DNA of 64,000 nucleotides from Prolixibacteraceae bacterium (GCA_019459485.1 JAIBEZ010000026.1:1-64000); one strand, 5' to 3'; shown: positions 24,177 through 33,388, counted from the stretch's first letter. The notes: generated from the sequence alone by a model not told the origin. A program made the numbers and translations.

Positions 24177-26705
24177 ATGAAAAAAATATTCATAATTACC
24201 GGAACGATTGTACTGATTGTTGGAATACTGGCAGCTTTGCCATTTCTCTACAAAGACAAACTACTTGCAAAAGTGAAAACCACCATCAACAAGCAGGTCA
24301 ATGCAAAAGTAGATTTTGCAAAATTTAATTTGTCTGTATTTTCAGAGTTTCCAAAGGTAAAAATGGAAATTAAGGAGCTGACCGTCGTTGGCATCAATGA
24401 GTTTTCGAACGATACAATTTTATCGGCAAGCTCCATATCTACAAATATTTCGCTGATGGAAATGATCCGCGGAGAAGACCTTGAACTGAAAGTCCTCAAC
24501 ATCGACAATCCAAAAATCAGTTTGGTGGTCAACCCTTCAGGAGCAGTAAACTGGGATATTGCAAAAGTTTCTGAAACACCAGCCGCAGCAACTTCAGGCG
24601 AAATTACCAGCACTGAGGAGGCTTTTAAAATGAAACTGAATGATATTCAGGTTAAAAACCTGAACCTGTTATACAACGACAAGGCAATGCCCATGAAATT
24701 GTGGGTAAAAAACTCGAACCTGAGCTCAACGGGCGAAGTGGACGGAACACTTACCACTTTTGATATGAAGGGTGAAGTTGATGAGTTTATTTTTGAATAC
24801 GATTCGGTTCAGTACATTTCGAAAACCAAATTGAAAGCTGAAACTTTACTGAAAGTTGATTACGAAAAGATGGACTTTGTTTTTGATCGCGGTAAACTGA
24901 TGGTGAACAATCTGCCTTTGGATGTAAATGGTTCGTTTTCAATGCCAAACGACAGTATGTTTTTTGATCTGGCATTTAACAGCGAAAAAAGCGATTTCGC
25001 TACAATACTGGCTTTGGTGCCTGCCGATTATCAGAAATACCTTGAAAAAGCAACTATGACTGGTGCTGCCGAGTTTAAAGGTTCGGTGAAAGGATTGTAT
25101 TACAACGAAATATATCCGGCTATAGATGTGCTGCTGGCTGTAACCAATGCCAGTTTTAAATACCAGGAGCTGCCGGAAAGTGTTCAGGATATCCAGGTTT
25201 TGGCGCAGATTACCAAACCCGAAGGCGACCTGAATTTACTAAAAGTAACTATTGAAAAAGCACACGCTTCGATCAAAAATAATCCGGTTGACCTGAGCAT
25301 GAACCTGAGTGAATTGATGACTGATCCGAACATTGATGCCTCTTTCGCGGGAACAATTGATTTCGCTTCGCTGAAACAGGCCATTCCGATTGACAGTCTT
25401 GATATCACCGGAATCATGAAAGCAAAAATGCAGATTGCCGGACGAATGTCGTCGATCGAAAAAAAGGAATACGAAAAATTCAAATCGAACGGAGAAGCGA
25501 GCATTCAAAATTTCAGGATAGAAAGTACCCAATTGACCAAACCAATAGAAATCAGCCAGGGACAAATAAAAGCTACCACGCAACAGATTACAGTTGACCA
25601 GTTTAACGGAAAAATTGGACAAACCGAATTTTCACTTCGGGGCGAGGTGAGCAATTATCTGGCATATATTTTCAAGAAAGATGTGCTGAAAGGTAATTTT
25701 AATCTGAAATCAGCCTTCATGAATTTTACCGAGTTGTCAAACATCATGAAACCGGCACCAGAACCGACAACAAAAGCGGCAGAACCGACAGCTGAAGTAA
25801 AAACTGCTCCGGCAGCTCCGTCTGATTCTGTGGTGGCCTTTCAGGTTCCCGATAAACTTGATTTAAGTTTCCAGTCTGTGATTCAAAAGGCTGTTTACGA
25901 TAAAATGTCACTCAACAATATCAACGGACTGATAAGGGTAAAGGACCGAAGGCTTGAACTAACCAATCTGACCATGGATATGCTGCAAGGAAAAGTCGCT
26001 CTAAATGGTTCTTACACAAGTAATCCGCAAAATAAACCGTTGTTCGATTTCAAGCTGAACATGGAAAACCTTGATTTACCAACAGCCTATCAATCGCTCA
26101 GTACTTTTCAGCGGTATGTTCCAATTGCTTCGCGCAGTCAGGGAAAATTCTCCACGCAGTTTGCACTTTCAGGAATCATGAACGAAAAAATGAACATCGT
26201 GCCCACCAGTTTGAATGGAGATGGAATTTTCAATACGCTGAACCTGATGATCATTGATTCGCCGATTTTTGACCAGATACGCGGAATCATTAAAAAAGAG
26301 AAACTAAAGAATGTAAAAATCGCTGATTTTACGGCCAAATTTCAGTTCAATAATGGCGAGCTAAAGCTAAATCCGTTTAAAACCAACATAGCCGATCAGC
26401 AAACCACCATCTACGGAAGTTTGTCGGCTGCGCGCGAAATAAACCTGACGATGGACTTTTTGGTGAACCGCGAAGATTTGGGATCAGATCTGAACAAAGG
26501 CTTGGGAATATTGCCAGGCTCTGAAAATATAAAAATGATCGATGCTTCGGTAATTCTGAAAGGTTCGCTGACAAAACCGGAAGTTTCGCTCGATCTGAGT
26601 AAAGCCCGCGCACAAATTGAACAGGAAGTGAAAAAGGCATCGGTCGAACAAATCAAAGGTTCGGTTAAAAAGATTGGCGATGAACTGAAGAAGCTGTTTA
26701 AGTAG
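24177..26705 (+). CDS. AsmA family envelope protein
   Basis: An 842-residue protein with one N-terminal membrane helix (about residues 4-24) and a long periplasmic region. It opens with the AsmA signature around DFAKFNLSVFSEFPKVKMEI and NPKISLVVNPSGAVNWDI, followed by repeated beta-rich units (INGLIRVKDRRLELTNLTMD) and the AsmA_2-like C-terminal region with FNTLNLMIIDSPIFDQI. A Pro/Ala/Glu-rich linker lies at about residues 525-548. AsmA-like proteins form long hydrophobic grooves and are linked to phospholipid transport between the two membranes. It overlaps the convergent MFS gene by 8 bp at its 3' end. Confidence 0.85.
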   Translation: MKKIFIITGTIVLIVGILAALPFLYKDKLLAKVKTTINKQVNAKVDFAKFNLSVFSEFPKVKMEIKELTVVGINEFSNDTILSASSISTNISLMEMIRGEDLELKVLNIDNPKISLVVNPSGAVNWDIAKVSETPAAATSGEITSTEEAFKMKLNDIQVKNLNLLYNDKAMPMKLWVKNSNLSSTGEVDGTLTTFDMKGEVDEFIFEYDSVQYISKTKLKAETLLKVDYEKMDFVFDRGKLMVNNLPLDVNGSFSMPNDSMFFDLAFNSEKSDFATILALVPADYQKYLEKATMTGAAEFKGSVKGLYYNEIYPAIDVLLAVTNASFKYQELPESVQDIQVLAQITKPEGDLNLLKVTIEKAHASIKNNPVDLSMNLSELMTDPNIDASFAGTIDFASLKQAIPIDSLDITGIMKAKMQIAGRMSSIEKKEYEKFKSNGEASIQNFRIESTQLTKPIEISQGQIKATTQQITVDQFNGKIGQTEFSLRGEVSNYLAYIFKKDVLKGNFNLKSAFMNFTELSNIMKPAPEPTTKAAEPTAEVKTAPAAPSDSVVAFQVPDKLDLSFQSVIQKAVYDKMSLNNINGLIRVKDRRLELTNLTMDMLQGKVALNGSYTSNPQNKPLFDFKLNMENLDLPTAYQSLSTFQRYVPIASRSQGKFSTQFALSGIMNEKMNIVPTSLNGDGIFNTLNLMIIDSPIFDQIRGIIKKEKLKNVKIADFTAKFQFNNGELKLNPFKTNIADQQTTIYGSLSAAREINLTMDFLVNREDLGSDLNKGLGILPGSENIKMIDASVILKGSLTKPEVSLDLSKARAQIEQEVKKASVEQIKGSVKKIGDELKKLFK

Positions 26706-27930
26706 ATTTCAAAAGTGGCAAAATACTCGCCATTGCTGCAACGAAATAGCTGGTTCCGGCAACCAACAATGCTGTTTGTAAACTAAAAGTATCTGTCAGG
26801 TATCCAAGCGCAGGCCCGATCGCAGCAAAAATGATCCGTATTTCGAAGTTACGGATCGACAGAATGGTTGCCCTCACTTTTGAGTCGGTATATTGGTTGA
26901 TGTAATCTTTCAAAACTGGAGTGGCCAAACCACGAACCATGTAAAAACCAAAAAGGATGGCAATGCCGGCAATACTTATTTCTATGGAAGTCAGGATAAA
27001 ACCTGTCGACAGAAGAATTACGATGAACAGCAAGGTGTTTCTTCGCCCAAGCCGCCGCTCTATCCGGTAAGCAAATATGGAGAAAACGCCCGTCGAAAGG
27101 TTAAGCATCGTCCACAGTATGCCATAAACAGCAACAGGTACGCCAGCCTCTTTGAAATAGGGTTGTACAAACCATGCATAAGTAAGTGTTGCTGCTCCGG
27201 TAAACGAGGAAACCAAAATGGCGCTCCTCATTTCAGGTTGCCGGTAGGTTAGTTTTACGATCGCCAGGATCTCCTTCATTTTCAGATGAATTCGTTCCTG
27301 AACATGCTTGGGCTCCTTCAGGAAAAATGCAGCCGGAATGGCAATCGCAGCAATAAAAATCTGGAAATAATAAGGTGTTCGAAAACTGATGGTGGCCAGC
27401 AATCCACCTGTCACCCCAGCCAGCGCTTCGGCAAAATTTCCTGCGGAAGTAATTTGGCCTTCAAATTTGATGTATTCACTCTCGCGATTTTCAGCTTTGA
27501 GTGAATCGTACATCAGGGCAGAGTCGGCTCCTGAAACGAAACTAAAGCCAACTCCCAGAATAACTTCGGCAACTGCAAAACTGGCAAAATCAGAAGAAAT
27601 ACTGTAAATAACGATGCCGATGGTTCCCATCACTGCTCCAAATAACAGCGTCCTGCGACATCCCCAAACATCGGCCAGATATCCTGATGGCAATTCGGCA
27701 ACCACCATCGCGATGGAATAAATTGACTTCAGCAGAAATATTTGCGACATGCTCAGGCCATTGTCCTGATAAAACAGCACAACAATCGGCATCACCAGGT
27801 TAAACCATTTGGCAACCTTGATGAGATATAGCTGAAGTATATTTCCCGGTAGGTTTTTCAAGCTGAATTTTGGGTAAAAGTAGGAATTCTTTGCTGACAA
27901 CGCTCCTCTTTCACGGGGTACGCTCTGCAA
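26698..27930 (-). CDS. Major facilitator superfamily transporter
   Basis: A 410-residue membrane protein with about 11-12 hydrophobic segments. Between segments two and three it has the MFS motif A-like ELPSGYLADVWGCRRTLLFG, and a YRIERRLGRRNTLL repeat occurs in the second half. It resembles drug/sugar efflux-type MFS proteins of Bacteroidota; substrate unknown. The first 25 residues are polar and the true start could be the internal position near the first hydrophobic segment. It is convergent with the AsmA-like gene and their ends overlap by 8 bp. Confidence 0.85.
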   Translation of the reverse strand: MQSVPRERGALSAKNSYFYPKFSLKNLPGNILQLYLIKVAKWFNLVMPIVVLFYQDNGLSMSQIFLLKSIYSIAMVVAELPSGYLADVWGCRRTLLFGAVMGTIGIVIYSISSDFASFAVAEVILGVGFSFVSGADSALMYDSLKAENRESEYIKFEGQITSAGNFAEALAGVTGGLLATISFRTPYYFQIFIAAIAIPAAFFLKEPKHVQERIHLKMKEILAIVKLTYRQPEMRSAILVSSFTGAATLTYAWFVQPYFKEAGVPVAVYGILWTMLNLSTGVFSIFAYRIERRLGRRNTLLFIVILLSTGFILTSIEISIAGIAILFGFYMVRGLATPVLKDYINQYTDSKVRATILSIRNFEIRIIFAAIGPALGYLTDTFSLQTALLVAGTSYFVAAMASILPLLKST

Positions 27931-28025
27931 ATTGGCATTTTATGATTTTTACACAAAAAGTCGAATAAAATGACGAAATATTTATAAAATTGATCAAAAA
28001 AGTAACGAAATGATCAATCTGTTGC

Positions 28026-28033
28026 TATTTTTG
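28026..28033 (+). promoter_or_regulatory. Possible -7 element of asnA
   Basis: TATTTTTG matches TAnnTTTG and lies 61 bp before the asnA start. The -33 element is not recognisable, so this may be a weak or activated promoter. Confidence 0.4.
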
Positions 28034-28094
28034 TGCCGAAATTTAAATCATTTGATAATTTACAGCTAAACAACAATAATTAATACAAATATCA

Positions 28095-29129
28095 ATGAAA
28101 CTATTTATCCCCGAAAATTATCAGCCTTTGCTTGATGTAAATCAGACCGAAAAGGCAATTAAACTTGTGAAAGACAGTTTTCAGCAGGATCTTGCATCAG
28201 AGTTGCGTTTGCGCCGCGTTACAGCGCCTTTGTTCGTAATGAAAGGTACCGGAATCAACGACGATTTGAACGGAATTGAACGTCCGGTAACTTTCCCTGT
28301 AAAAGAATTGGGCGACCTGAAAGCCGAAGTGGTTCAATCGCTTGCAAAATGGAAACGGATGACACTGGCCGACCTGAAAATCGATCTCGGATATGGGTTA
28401 TATACCGATATGAACGCAATTCGTCCTGATGAAGAACTCACAAATATTCATTCCCTGTACGTTGACCAATGGGACTGGGAACGGGTTATTTCCAATGACG
28501 AGCGTACTCTTGATTTTCTGAAAAAGATAGTCCGGAAAATTTATTCGACATTTTTACGCACCGAATTTATTGTATCAGAAAATTTCCCGCAGATTAAACC
28601 AATTCTTCCGGAAGAAATAACCTTCATTCATGCCGAAGAATTAGAGGAGCAGTATCCAACACTTACGCCTAAAGAACGTGAACATGAAGCAGCCAAAAAA
28701 TACATTGCAGTATTTATTATCGGAATTGGAAGCGTAATGCCGGGCGGTGAAAAACATGACGGACGTGCGCCTGATTACGACGACTGGACCACACCTACCA
28801 TCGGCAACTTCAAAGGATTGAACGGTGACATACTGGTTTGGAATCCTGTTATGGAGACATCACTTGAATTGTCTTCAATGGGAATCCGTGTTGACAAAGC
28901 TGCACTTTTAAAACAGCTGACCATTTCAGGAACAGAAGAACGTAAAAATCTATATTGGCACCAGCGTTTGCTGAACGATGAACTTCCACTTTCGATTGGC
29001 GGTGGCATCGGGCAATCGCGTTTGTGTATGTATTTTCTGCGAAAAGCTCACATTGGCGAGATACAATCAAGCATTTGGCCGGAAGAAATGAAAACTATCT
29101 GCAAAGAGAATAGAATTGAACTGATTTAA
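28095..29129 (+). CDS. asnA: Aspartate--ammonia ligase (asparagine synthetase A)
   Basis: A 344-residue enzyme that makes asparagine from aspartate and ammonia with ATP to AMP conversion. It resembles class II aminoacyl-tRNA synthetases in fold: motif 2-like FRTEF (in TFLRTEFIV), and the C-terminal ATP site LSIGGGIGQSRLCMYFLRK. Landmarks of AsnA include LRLRRVTAPLFV, YTDMNAIRPDE, and HSLYVDQWDWE. Length fits AsnA (about 330-345). The gene is followed after 29 bp by tRNA-Arg, which has its own promoter-like element. Confidence 0.95.
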   Translation: MKLFIPENYQPLLDVNQTEKAIKLVKDSFQQDLASELRLRRVTAPLFVMKGTGINDDLNGIERPVTFPVKELGDLKAEVVQSLAKWKRMTLADLKIDLGYGLYTDMNAIRPDEELTNIHSLYVDQWDWERVISNDERTLDFLKKIVRKIYSTFLRTEFIVSENFPQIKPILPEEITFIHAEELEEQYPTLTPKEREHEAAKKYIAVFIIGIGSVMPGGEKHDGRAPDYDDWTTPTIGNFKGLNGDILVWNPVMETSLELSSMGIRVDKAALLKQLTISGTEERKNLYWHQRLLNDELPLSIGGGIGQSRLCMYFLRKAHIGEIQSSIWPEEMKTICKENRIELI

Positions 29130-29133
29130 TTTA

Positions 29134-29141
29134 TATCTTTG
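29134..29141 (+). promoter_or_regulatory. -7 promoter element of tRNA-Arg
   Basis: TATCTTTG matches TAnnTTTG and begins 5 bp after the asnA stop codon, 17 bp before the tRNA. The tRNA may thus be expressed independently of asnA. A -33 element is not clear. Confidence 0.5.
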
Positions 29142-29158
29142 CACCCGCTTTAAAGGAT

Positions 29159-29232
29159 GTCTCGGTAGCTCAGCTGGATAGAGCAACGGCCTTCTAAGCC
29201 GTAGGTCTTGGGTTCGAATCCCAACCGGGATA
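29159..29232 (+). tRNA. tRNA-Arg (anticodon UCU)
   Basis: A 74-nt tRNA. Acceptor GTCTCGG (29159-29165) pairs with CCGGGAT (29225-29231) using wobble pairs at the first and fourth positions; discriminator A at 29232. The anticodon loop contains TCT (CTTCTAA). T arm TTGGGTTCGAATCCCAA. CCA is not encoded. Confidence 0.93.
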
Positions 29233-29239
29233 CAAAAAC

Positions 29240-29276
29240 AAAAAACCTCTCATTCGTTCTGAATGAGAGGTTTTTT
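29240..29276 (+). terminator. Terminator after tRNA-Arg
   Basis: AAAAAACCTCTCATTC and GAATGAGAGGTTTTTT form a perfect 16-bp stem around GTTCT, ending in a T-run. It follows the tRNA by 7 bp. Confidence 0.9.
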
Positions 29277-29313
29277 GTTTTTGTGTATGTTTGATTGGGT
29301 ACAGGCAAAAAAA

Positions 29314-29493
29314 ATCCGCATTAATTCTATTGTAAAAATCCCAGATTACAGGATTTGAGTGCCTAACTGATCAAACTTCCTACGGTAGATAAACTACTCC
29401 CGCCGAAGCGGTACTGGGCCTGTTTTAGCAGTCAAAAGCGTCCTCGGGTCAATTAAAAATGTTGAATTTTCCAAATGATGAATTAATGCGGAT
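29314..29493. mobile_element. 180-bp candidate MITE with perfect 14-bp terminal inverted repeats
   Basis: ATCCGCATTAATTC (29314-29327) is the exact inverse complement of GAATTAATGCGGAT (29480-29493). The enclosed DNA has no ORF but several internal inverted segments (AATCC...GGATT near 29337-29355; CTACGGTAG; CCGC-CGAA-GCGG), which suggest a folded structure. It lies right behind the tRNA-Arg terminator, a common landing area. No convincing target-site duplication was found, so it might also be a structured RNA gene or an old relic. Confidence 0.4.
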
Positions 29494-29762
29494 AATATCT
29501 TTTGACGTATGTGTTAGAACGATTTGTTGATATCAAAGATATGTGCTCATTTCCAAATTTCCAATTAAATCAGGTGATTTAATAACATGTTGCCAATATC
29601 TGGCTGATTACCAGAATGCTTACGTATCATATTTTAAACCGGTATAACTTTTTATGCTTCTAATCGTAAAAAAATCGTTATTTTATGCGGATTCCGCAAT
29701 ATTCAGCCTTTTCCACCTTCAAAAAAAAACTTCAAAATAGTCGGTATTTTTATGCTATTTAT
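29494..29762. other. Gene-free AT-rich spacer
   Basis: No ORF of note, tRNA or terminator is seen. Two small palindromes occur: TTGATATCAA near 29530 and TGCGGATTCCGCA at 29686-29698; the latter repeats the ATGCGGAT end of the adjacent inverted-repeat element. Confidence 0.5.
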
Positions 29763-29793
29763 TTTGCCAGTGAAAAAAGTAGTTCTATATTTG
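29763..29793 (+). promoter_or_regulatory. Consensus Bacteroidota promoter of the tRNA-Ser/tRNA-Pro unit
   Basis: TTTG (29763-29766), exactly 19 bp, then TATATTTG (29786-29793). This is the best match to the phylum's housekeeping promoter consensus in the window. About 97 nt of leader precede tRNA-Ser, so the transcript must be processed at its 5' end. Confidence 0.75.
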
Positions 29794-29890
29794 CACGCAC
29801 ATTCACAAAGGCTGAATGACTAGTGAAATCAAGAAAAATCGCTGGTAGAAATCAAAGATTGGAGTAGATTTAATTCTGTTACAATACCAA

Positions 29891-29980
<90 letters not shown>

Positions 29981-30002
29981 ATTAAAATACTGAAATTAGC
30001 AT

Positions 30003-30075
30003 CGGGGTGTAGTACAGTTGGTAGTATGCCTGGTTTGGGACCAGGAGGTCGTCGGTTCGAGTCCGGCCACCCCGA
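30003..30075 (+). tRNA. tRNA-Pro (anticodon UGG)
   Basis: A 73-nt tRNA. Acceptor CGGGGTG (30003-30009) pairs with CACCCCG (30068-30074), discriminator A; the C1-G72 pair is typical of bacterial tRNA-Pro. Anticodon loop TTTGGGA with TGG. It lies 23 bp after tRNA-Ser and is co-transcribed with it. CCA is not encoded. Confidence 0.94.
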
Positions 30076-30100
30076 CAAAATTGGGAGCCAAACCCAAATA

Positions 30101-30134
30101 AAAGACCGCAAATCAATGATTTAGCGGTCTTTTT
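30101..30134. terminator. Terminator of the tRNA-Ser/Pro unit, overlapping the end of lnt
   Basis: AAAGACCGC (30101-30109) and GCGGTCTTT (30124-30132) form the stem, extended inwards by AATC/GATT, with a T-run on the plus strand. On the minus strand the same stem follows the lnt stop codon, which lies inside the hairpin (30123-30121). One structure therefore appears to serve both directions. Confidence 0.8.
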
Positions 30135-31716
30135 GCATTTGTACCATCAGATAAATCATTATCAGGCCTGACAAGAACATACTTACCCGACCCAAATAAT
30201 CGCCATACATTACATAGAATGTGATTGTGTTATTTGTCCGTATCTCCGAAATGATTGCAGTATTGGTATTTACATCTGATTTATTGACCACATCGCCTTT
30301 CTGATTTATAAAACCAGAAATACCGGTATTGGCGCTTCGTACAACACTTCTGCGGGTTTCAATTGCCCTTAACCTTGAATAGGAGAAATGTTGTCCTACG
30401 CCGGGCGAATCTTTCCACCAGCCATCGTTGGTAATTACAAAAATCAAATTGGCCCCTTTCGCCACAGCACTTCCGACGTGCGCTCCAAAAGCGGATTCAA
30501 AACAAATAACTGATCCTATTTTATCCTGACCGGATCCATCAAAAACGGTTAGTTGGCTTGCAGCGGCTAAACTTCCGCTTACTCCGCCCAGATCGACAGT
30601 ATATTTCCGGAGAAATGAAAAATATTTTTCAAATGGCATTTTCTCCACCCCGCTTACAAGCAAACTTTTATGCCCAGTTTGTACCTTTTCTGAATGATCA
30701 AGCAGCAAAGCCGAATTAAAAATTTCATAAAACCGGCCATCATCAGTTTCGCGCGACATATCAGAAACAGGTTCTCCCGCATCAATTTCCTTTTTGGTCA
30801 TTGCCCCGACAATAACCCTGACATTCGGATATTTATCTATCAATGAATTAATTGGCTGCAATACCAGATTTTGACTTATTTCCTGATCTTCCCACATTTG
30901 CGCAAGTGCAGTTTCAGGAGCCAAAACATAATCGGTTGAATCAGAAATAATGGTTTCTGCAAGAGAAATTAAACGATGGCTTTGTTCTTCATCGCTCATT
31001 CCCGAAAATTTTTCGATGAACGGATCAATATTGGGCTGCAGAACTACCACCTCCCTGATTCCACCCTTTTCTTCGTATCTGAAATATTGAAATAGTGACA
31101 GGCAAACAGGCAATAAAATAATTGCAAGAGAAAAGCTTCCAAACTTAACAGCGTCAGGCATTTCCTTTCTGAAAATATTTTTGACTAACCTGAATATCAA
31201 TAAATTGCTCAACAAAACCCAAAGCGATCCCCCCAATACTCCGGTAAATTCGTACCACTGAATCAATTTTACCGAATTGGCAAATCCGTTTCCAAGTGTA
31301 AGCCAGGGCCAGTTTATCGACCAGTTAAAATGAAGGAATTCGAATGTCAGCCAGAAAACAACCAACGAAAGATACCCGGCCCGGGCAGCAAATTTCCTAC
31401 GAACCAAATGCATCATCCACCACACTAAAGCCATCAAAAATGCATTAATGACGGCAATAATTATCATTCCTGAAAAGGAAACAAAGGCGATCCACCAGGT
31501 TGACAACACATTCCATACAAGAAAACTTAACAGCGCATATAAAAAAAGCACAACGCTCTTTTGATTTTGCTTTTTGAGGGTAATTTGATTTTCAACAAAA
31601 AGTAAAGGAACAAAAGCAATAAAAATTACCAGGGAAAAAGATGGGAAAATCCAGGGCAAACTCAGCAAGAATCCTGAAACAACCGAAAGCAATAAAAGCG
31701 ATTTCCTGCCCATCAA
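30121..31716 (-). CDS. lnt: Apolipoprotein N-acyltransferase
   Basis: A 531-residue inner-membrane enzyme that adds the third acyl chain to lipoproteins. About six hydrophobic segments fill the first 200 residues, with the typical FNWSINWPWLTLGNG region. The nitrilase-like periplasmic domain carries the catalytic triad: Glu in LAPETALAQ (about residue 266), Lys in VSGVEKMPFEKY (about 350) and Cys in VICFESAFG (about 404). The many lipoproteins encoded here are its expected substrates. It follows the metallophosphatase gene by 9 bp and ends in a terminator shared with the convergent tRNA unit. Confidence 0.95.
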   Translation of the reverse strand: MMGRKSLLLLSVVSGFLLSLPWIFPSFSLVIFIAFVPLLFVENQITLKKQNQKSVVLFLYALLSFLVWNVLSTWWIAFVSFSGMIIIAVINAFLMALVWWMMHLVRRKFAARAGYLSLVVFWLTFEFLHFNWSINWPWLTLGNGFANSVKLIQWYEFTGVLGGSLWVLLSNLLIFRLVKNIFRKEMPDAVKFGSFSLAIILLPVCLSLFQYFRYEEKGGIREVVVLQPNIDPFIEKFSGMSDEEQSHRLISLAETIISDSTDYVLAPETALAQMWEDQEISQNLVLQPINSLIDKYPNVRVIVGAMTKKEIDAGEPVSDMSRETDDGRFYEIFNSALLLDHSEKVQTGHKSLLVSGVEKMPFEKYFSFLRKYTVDLGGVSGSLAAASQLTVFDGSGQDKIGSVICFESAFGAHVGSAVAKGANLIFVITNDGWWKDSPGVGQHFSYSRLRAIETRRSVVRSANTGISGFINQKGDVVNKSDVNTNTAIISEIRTNNTITFYVMYGDYLGRVSMFLSGLIMIYLMVQMQKDR

Positions 31717-31725
31717 AAAAATGAT

Positions 31726-32640
31726 CTAAAGATTATTTACGGTTGCTAAAAATGCTTTTCTCCTTCGGGCACGATCGAAAATAAACTCAATCTTTCCGGC
31801 AGCCAAAGCAGCCCAACCTGCCTGATTGACCAAAATCTGATTTCCTTTGGCATTTTCCAACACCGTAGGCTTATCAAGAAAAGAGTGCGTATGACCACCA
31901 ATAATAACGTCGGTGTATTTCGTTTGGGGAGCGAGGCTCACATCGCTGATTTTGCGGCTTGCGTATGAATACCCAAGATGCGACAGACAAATGACCAAAT
32001 CACACTTGTGATCTTTTTTCAGCAATCGTTCCATTTTTAGTGCGATTGCCAGTGGATCAAGATATTGCGTATTTCCGTAATTCAATCTACCAACTAAACC
32101 GTCCAATTCAATTCCAAGTCCGTAAATGCCGATTTTTATCCCGCCTTTTTCCAGAATATGCCATGGCTTTACCAAACCTGCCAGAATGGTATCCGAAAAA
32201 TCATAATTACTCGAAATTATCGGAAAATTGGAATATTTCAGCGCAGAAAGAATATCGGGCAGTCCGTTATCAAACTCATGATTTCCAATTGTTCCGGCAT
32301 CATATCCGATTTGGCTCATCAGTTTCAATATCAAATCGCCTTTGAAATAATTAAAATAGGGTGTCCCCTGAAACATATCACCGGCATCGAGCAATAAAAG
32401 GTTCGGATTTTCTGACCGGCTTTTGGAAACCAGTGAAGCAAGCCGCACCATACCACCGCGACCGGCATATTCGGCATGTGAATCATCAAACGGATCAATG
32501 TGGCAATGCATATCATTGGTGTGCATTACCGTTAATTTTAAAAGTTCACCCGAAGCAAACAATTCATTCGGAAATATCCCCAATGACAAGGCGCTTCCAC
32601 CCAATAGCGATTGTTTTAAAAATGTTCTTCTATTGCTCAT
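31726..32640 (-). CDS. 5'-nucleotidase-like metallophosphatase, catalytic domain only
   Basis: 304 residues from the ATG at 32640. The N-terminus MSNRRTFLKQSLLGGSALSL is a twin-arginine (Tat) type signal, so it is probably exported folded. Metal-binding motifs of the calcineurin-like fold are complete: MHTNDMHCHIDPF, LDAGDMFQGTPYF, GNHEFDNG, CLSHLGY and GGHTHSF. This is the N-terminal half of UshA-like 5'-nucleotidases; the C-terminal substrate-binding half is encoded separately by the upstream gene (32630-33388), which it overlaps by 11 bp. The two products likely act together in periplasmic nucleotide hydrolysis. Confidence 0.9.
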   Translation of the reverse strand: MSNRRTFLKQSLLGGSALSLGIFPNELFASGELLKLTVMHTNDMHCHIDPFDDSHAEYAGRGGMVRLASLVSKSRSENPNLLLLDAGDMFQGTPYFNYFKGDLILKLMSQIGYDAGTIGNHEFDNGLPDILSALKYSNFPIISSNYDFSDTILAGLVKPWHILEKGGIKIGIYGLGIELDGLVGRLNYGNTQYLDPLAIALKMERLLKKDHKCDLVICLSHLGYSYASRKISDVSLAPQTKYTDVIIGGHTHSFLDKPTVLENAKGNQILVNQAGWAALAAGKIEFIFDRARRRKAFLATVNNL

Positions 32641-33388
32641 TAAAAATCCTCCCATCTTCTTTTACCTCAATAATTCCATTCCTTTTATAATCGTCGCTCA
32701 AAACCTGTATCAAAACATCCCGGATTTTCAACCCGGTATTTATTCTTTCTTCCGGATTGTCAAACATGCTCATCTGATCGCCTCCATTGGCAATATAATC
32801 GTTGGTAACCAGCCAGTAAAAAGCTTTTGGATCAATCGTTTTATCAGCAACAATCAAACTTGAAACTTTTCCGTTTCTGATTCCAAGCTTCATGCCTGCA
32901 ACCCCCTCTCCTCCCCTACCAGCAATTTTTTCAGCCATCAGTATAAACGACGCTCCTGAAATTTTAATCAGAACAATTTCATTTTCGAACGGCATCAATT
33001 CAAAAATACGTTCTACCGTAATTTCTCCCTGAGGCAAAGATGCCCGAAGTCCACCATAATTGACATAGGCAGCATCAGGTTGAACCTTTAAATTTTGTTT
33101 CAAACAATAGGAAGCTGCTGATTTCAACAGAATATCAGAAACCAGATTGGTTAATTTACTTTCAGGTTTGCCCTTTACAAGCGGCGCCGAACTGACAGCA
33201 ACCAACGTGGACATATCATGTTCAATACTGTCGCGGTATGGCTTGACCATCGATTCAACCAACGAATCGGGCGGGCCGACATTTGAATCAATTGAAATAT
33301 TTCTTGTATTTACTTCGTGTACAACGAGATGCTTGTTACAGGAAAATAATATTAAAATGACACAAAAAGTGAGGAATAAACGACGCAT
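32630..33388 (-). CDS. 5'-nucleotidase C-terminal domain lipoprotein
   Basis: A 252-residue lipoprotein (lipobox LFSC at about residue 17) consisting of the substrate-binding domain of 5'-nucleotidases. Typical motifs are ESKLTNLVSDIL, AYVNYGGLRASLPQGEIT, FELMPFENEIVLIKISG and the late YIANGGDQMSMF, where the family has its nucleotide-stacking aromatic residues. No metallophosphatase domain is present; it is supplied by the next gene on the strand, translated from an overlapping start. The order is reversed compared with the single-chain enzyme, where the catalytic domain comes first. Confidence 0.88.
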   Translation of the reverse strand: MRRLFLTFCVILILFSCNKHLVVHEVNTRNISIDSNVGPPDSLVESMVKPYRDSIEHDMSTLVAVSSAPLVKGKPESKLTNLVSDILLKSAASYCLKQNLKVQPDAAYVNYGGLRASLPQGEITVERIFELMPFENEIVLIKISGASFILMAEKIAGRGGEGVAGMKLGIRNGKVSSLIVADKTIDPKAFYWLVTNDYIANGGDQMSMFDNPEERINTGLKIRDVLIQVLSDDYKRNGIIEVKEDGRIFNEQ

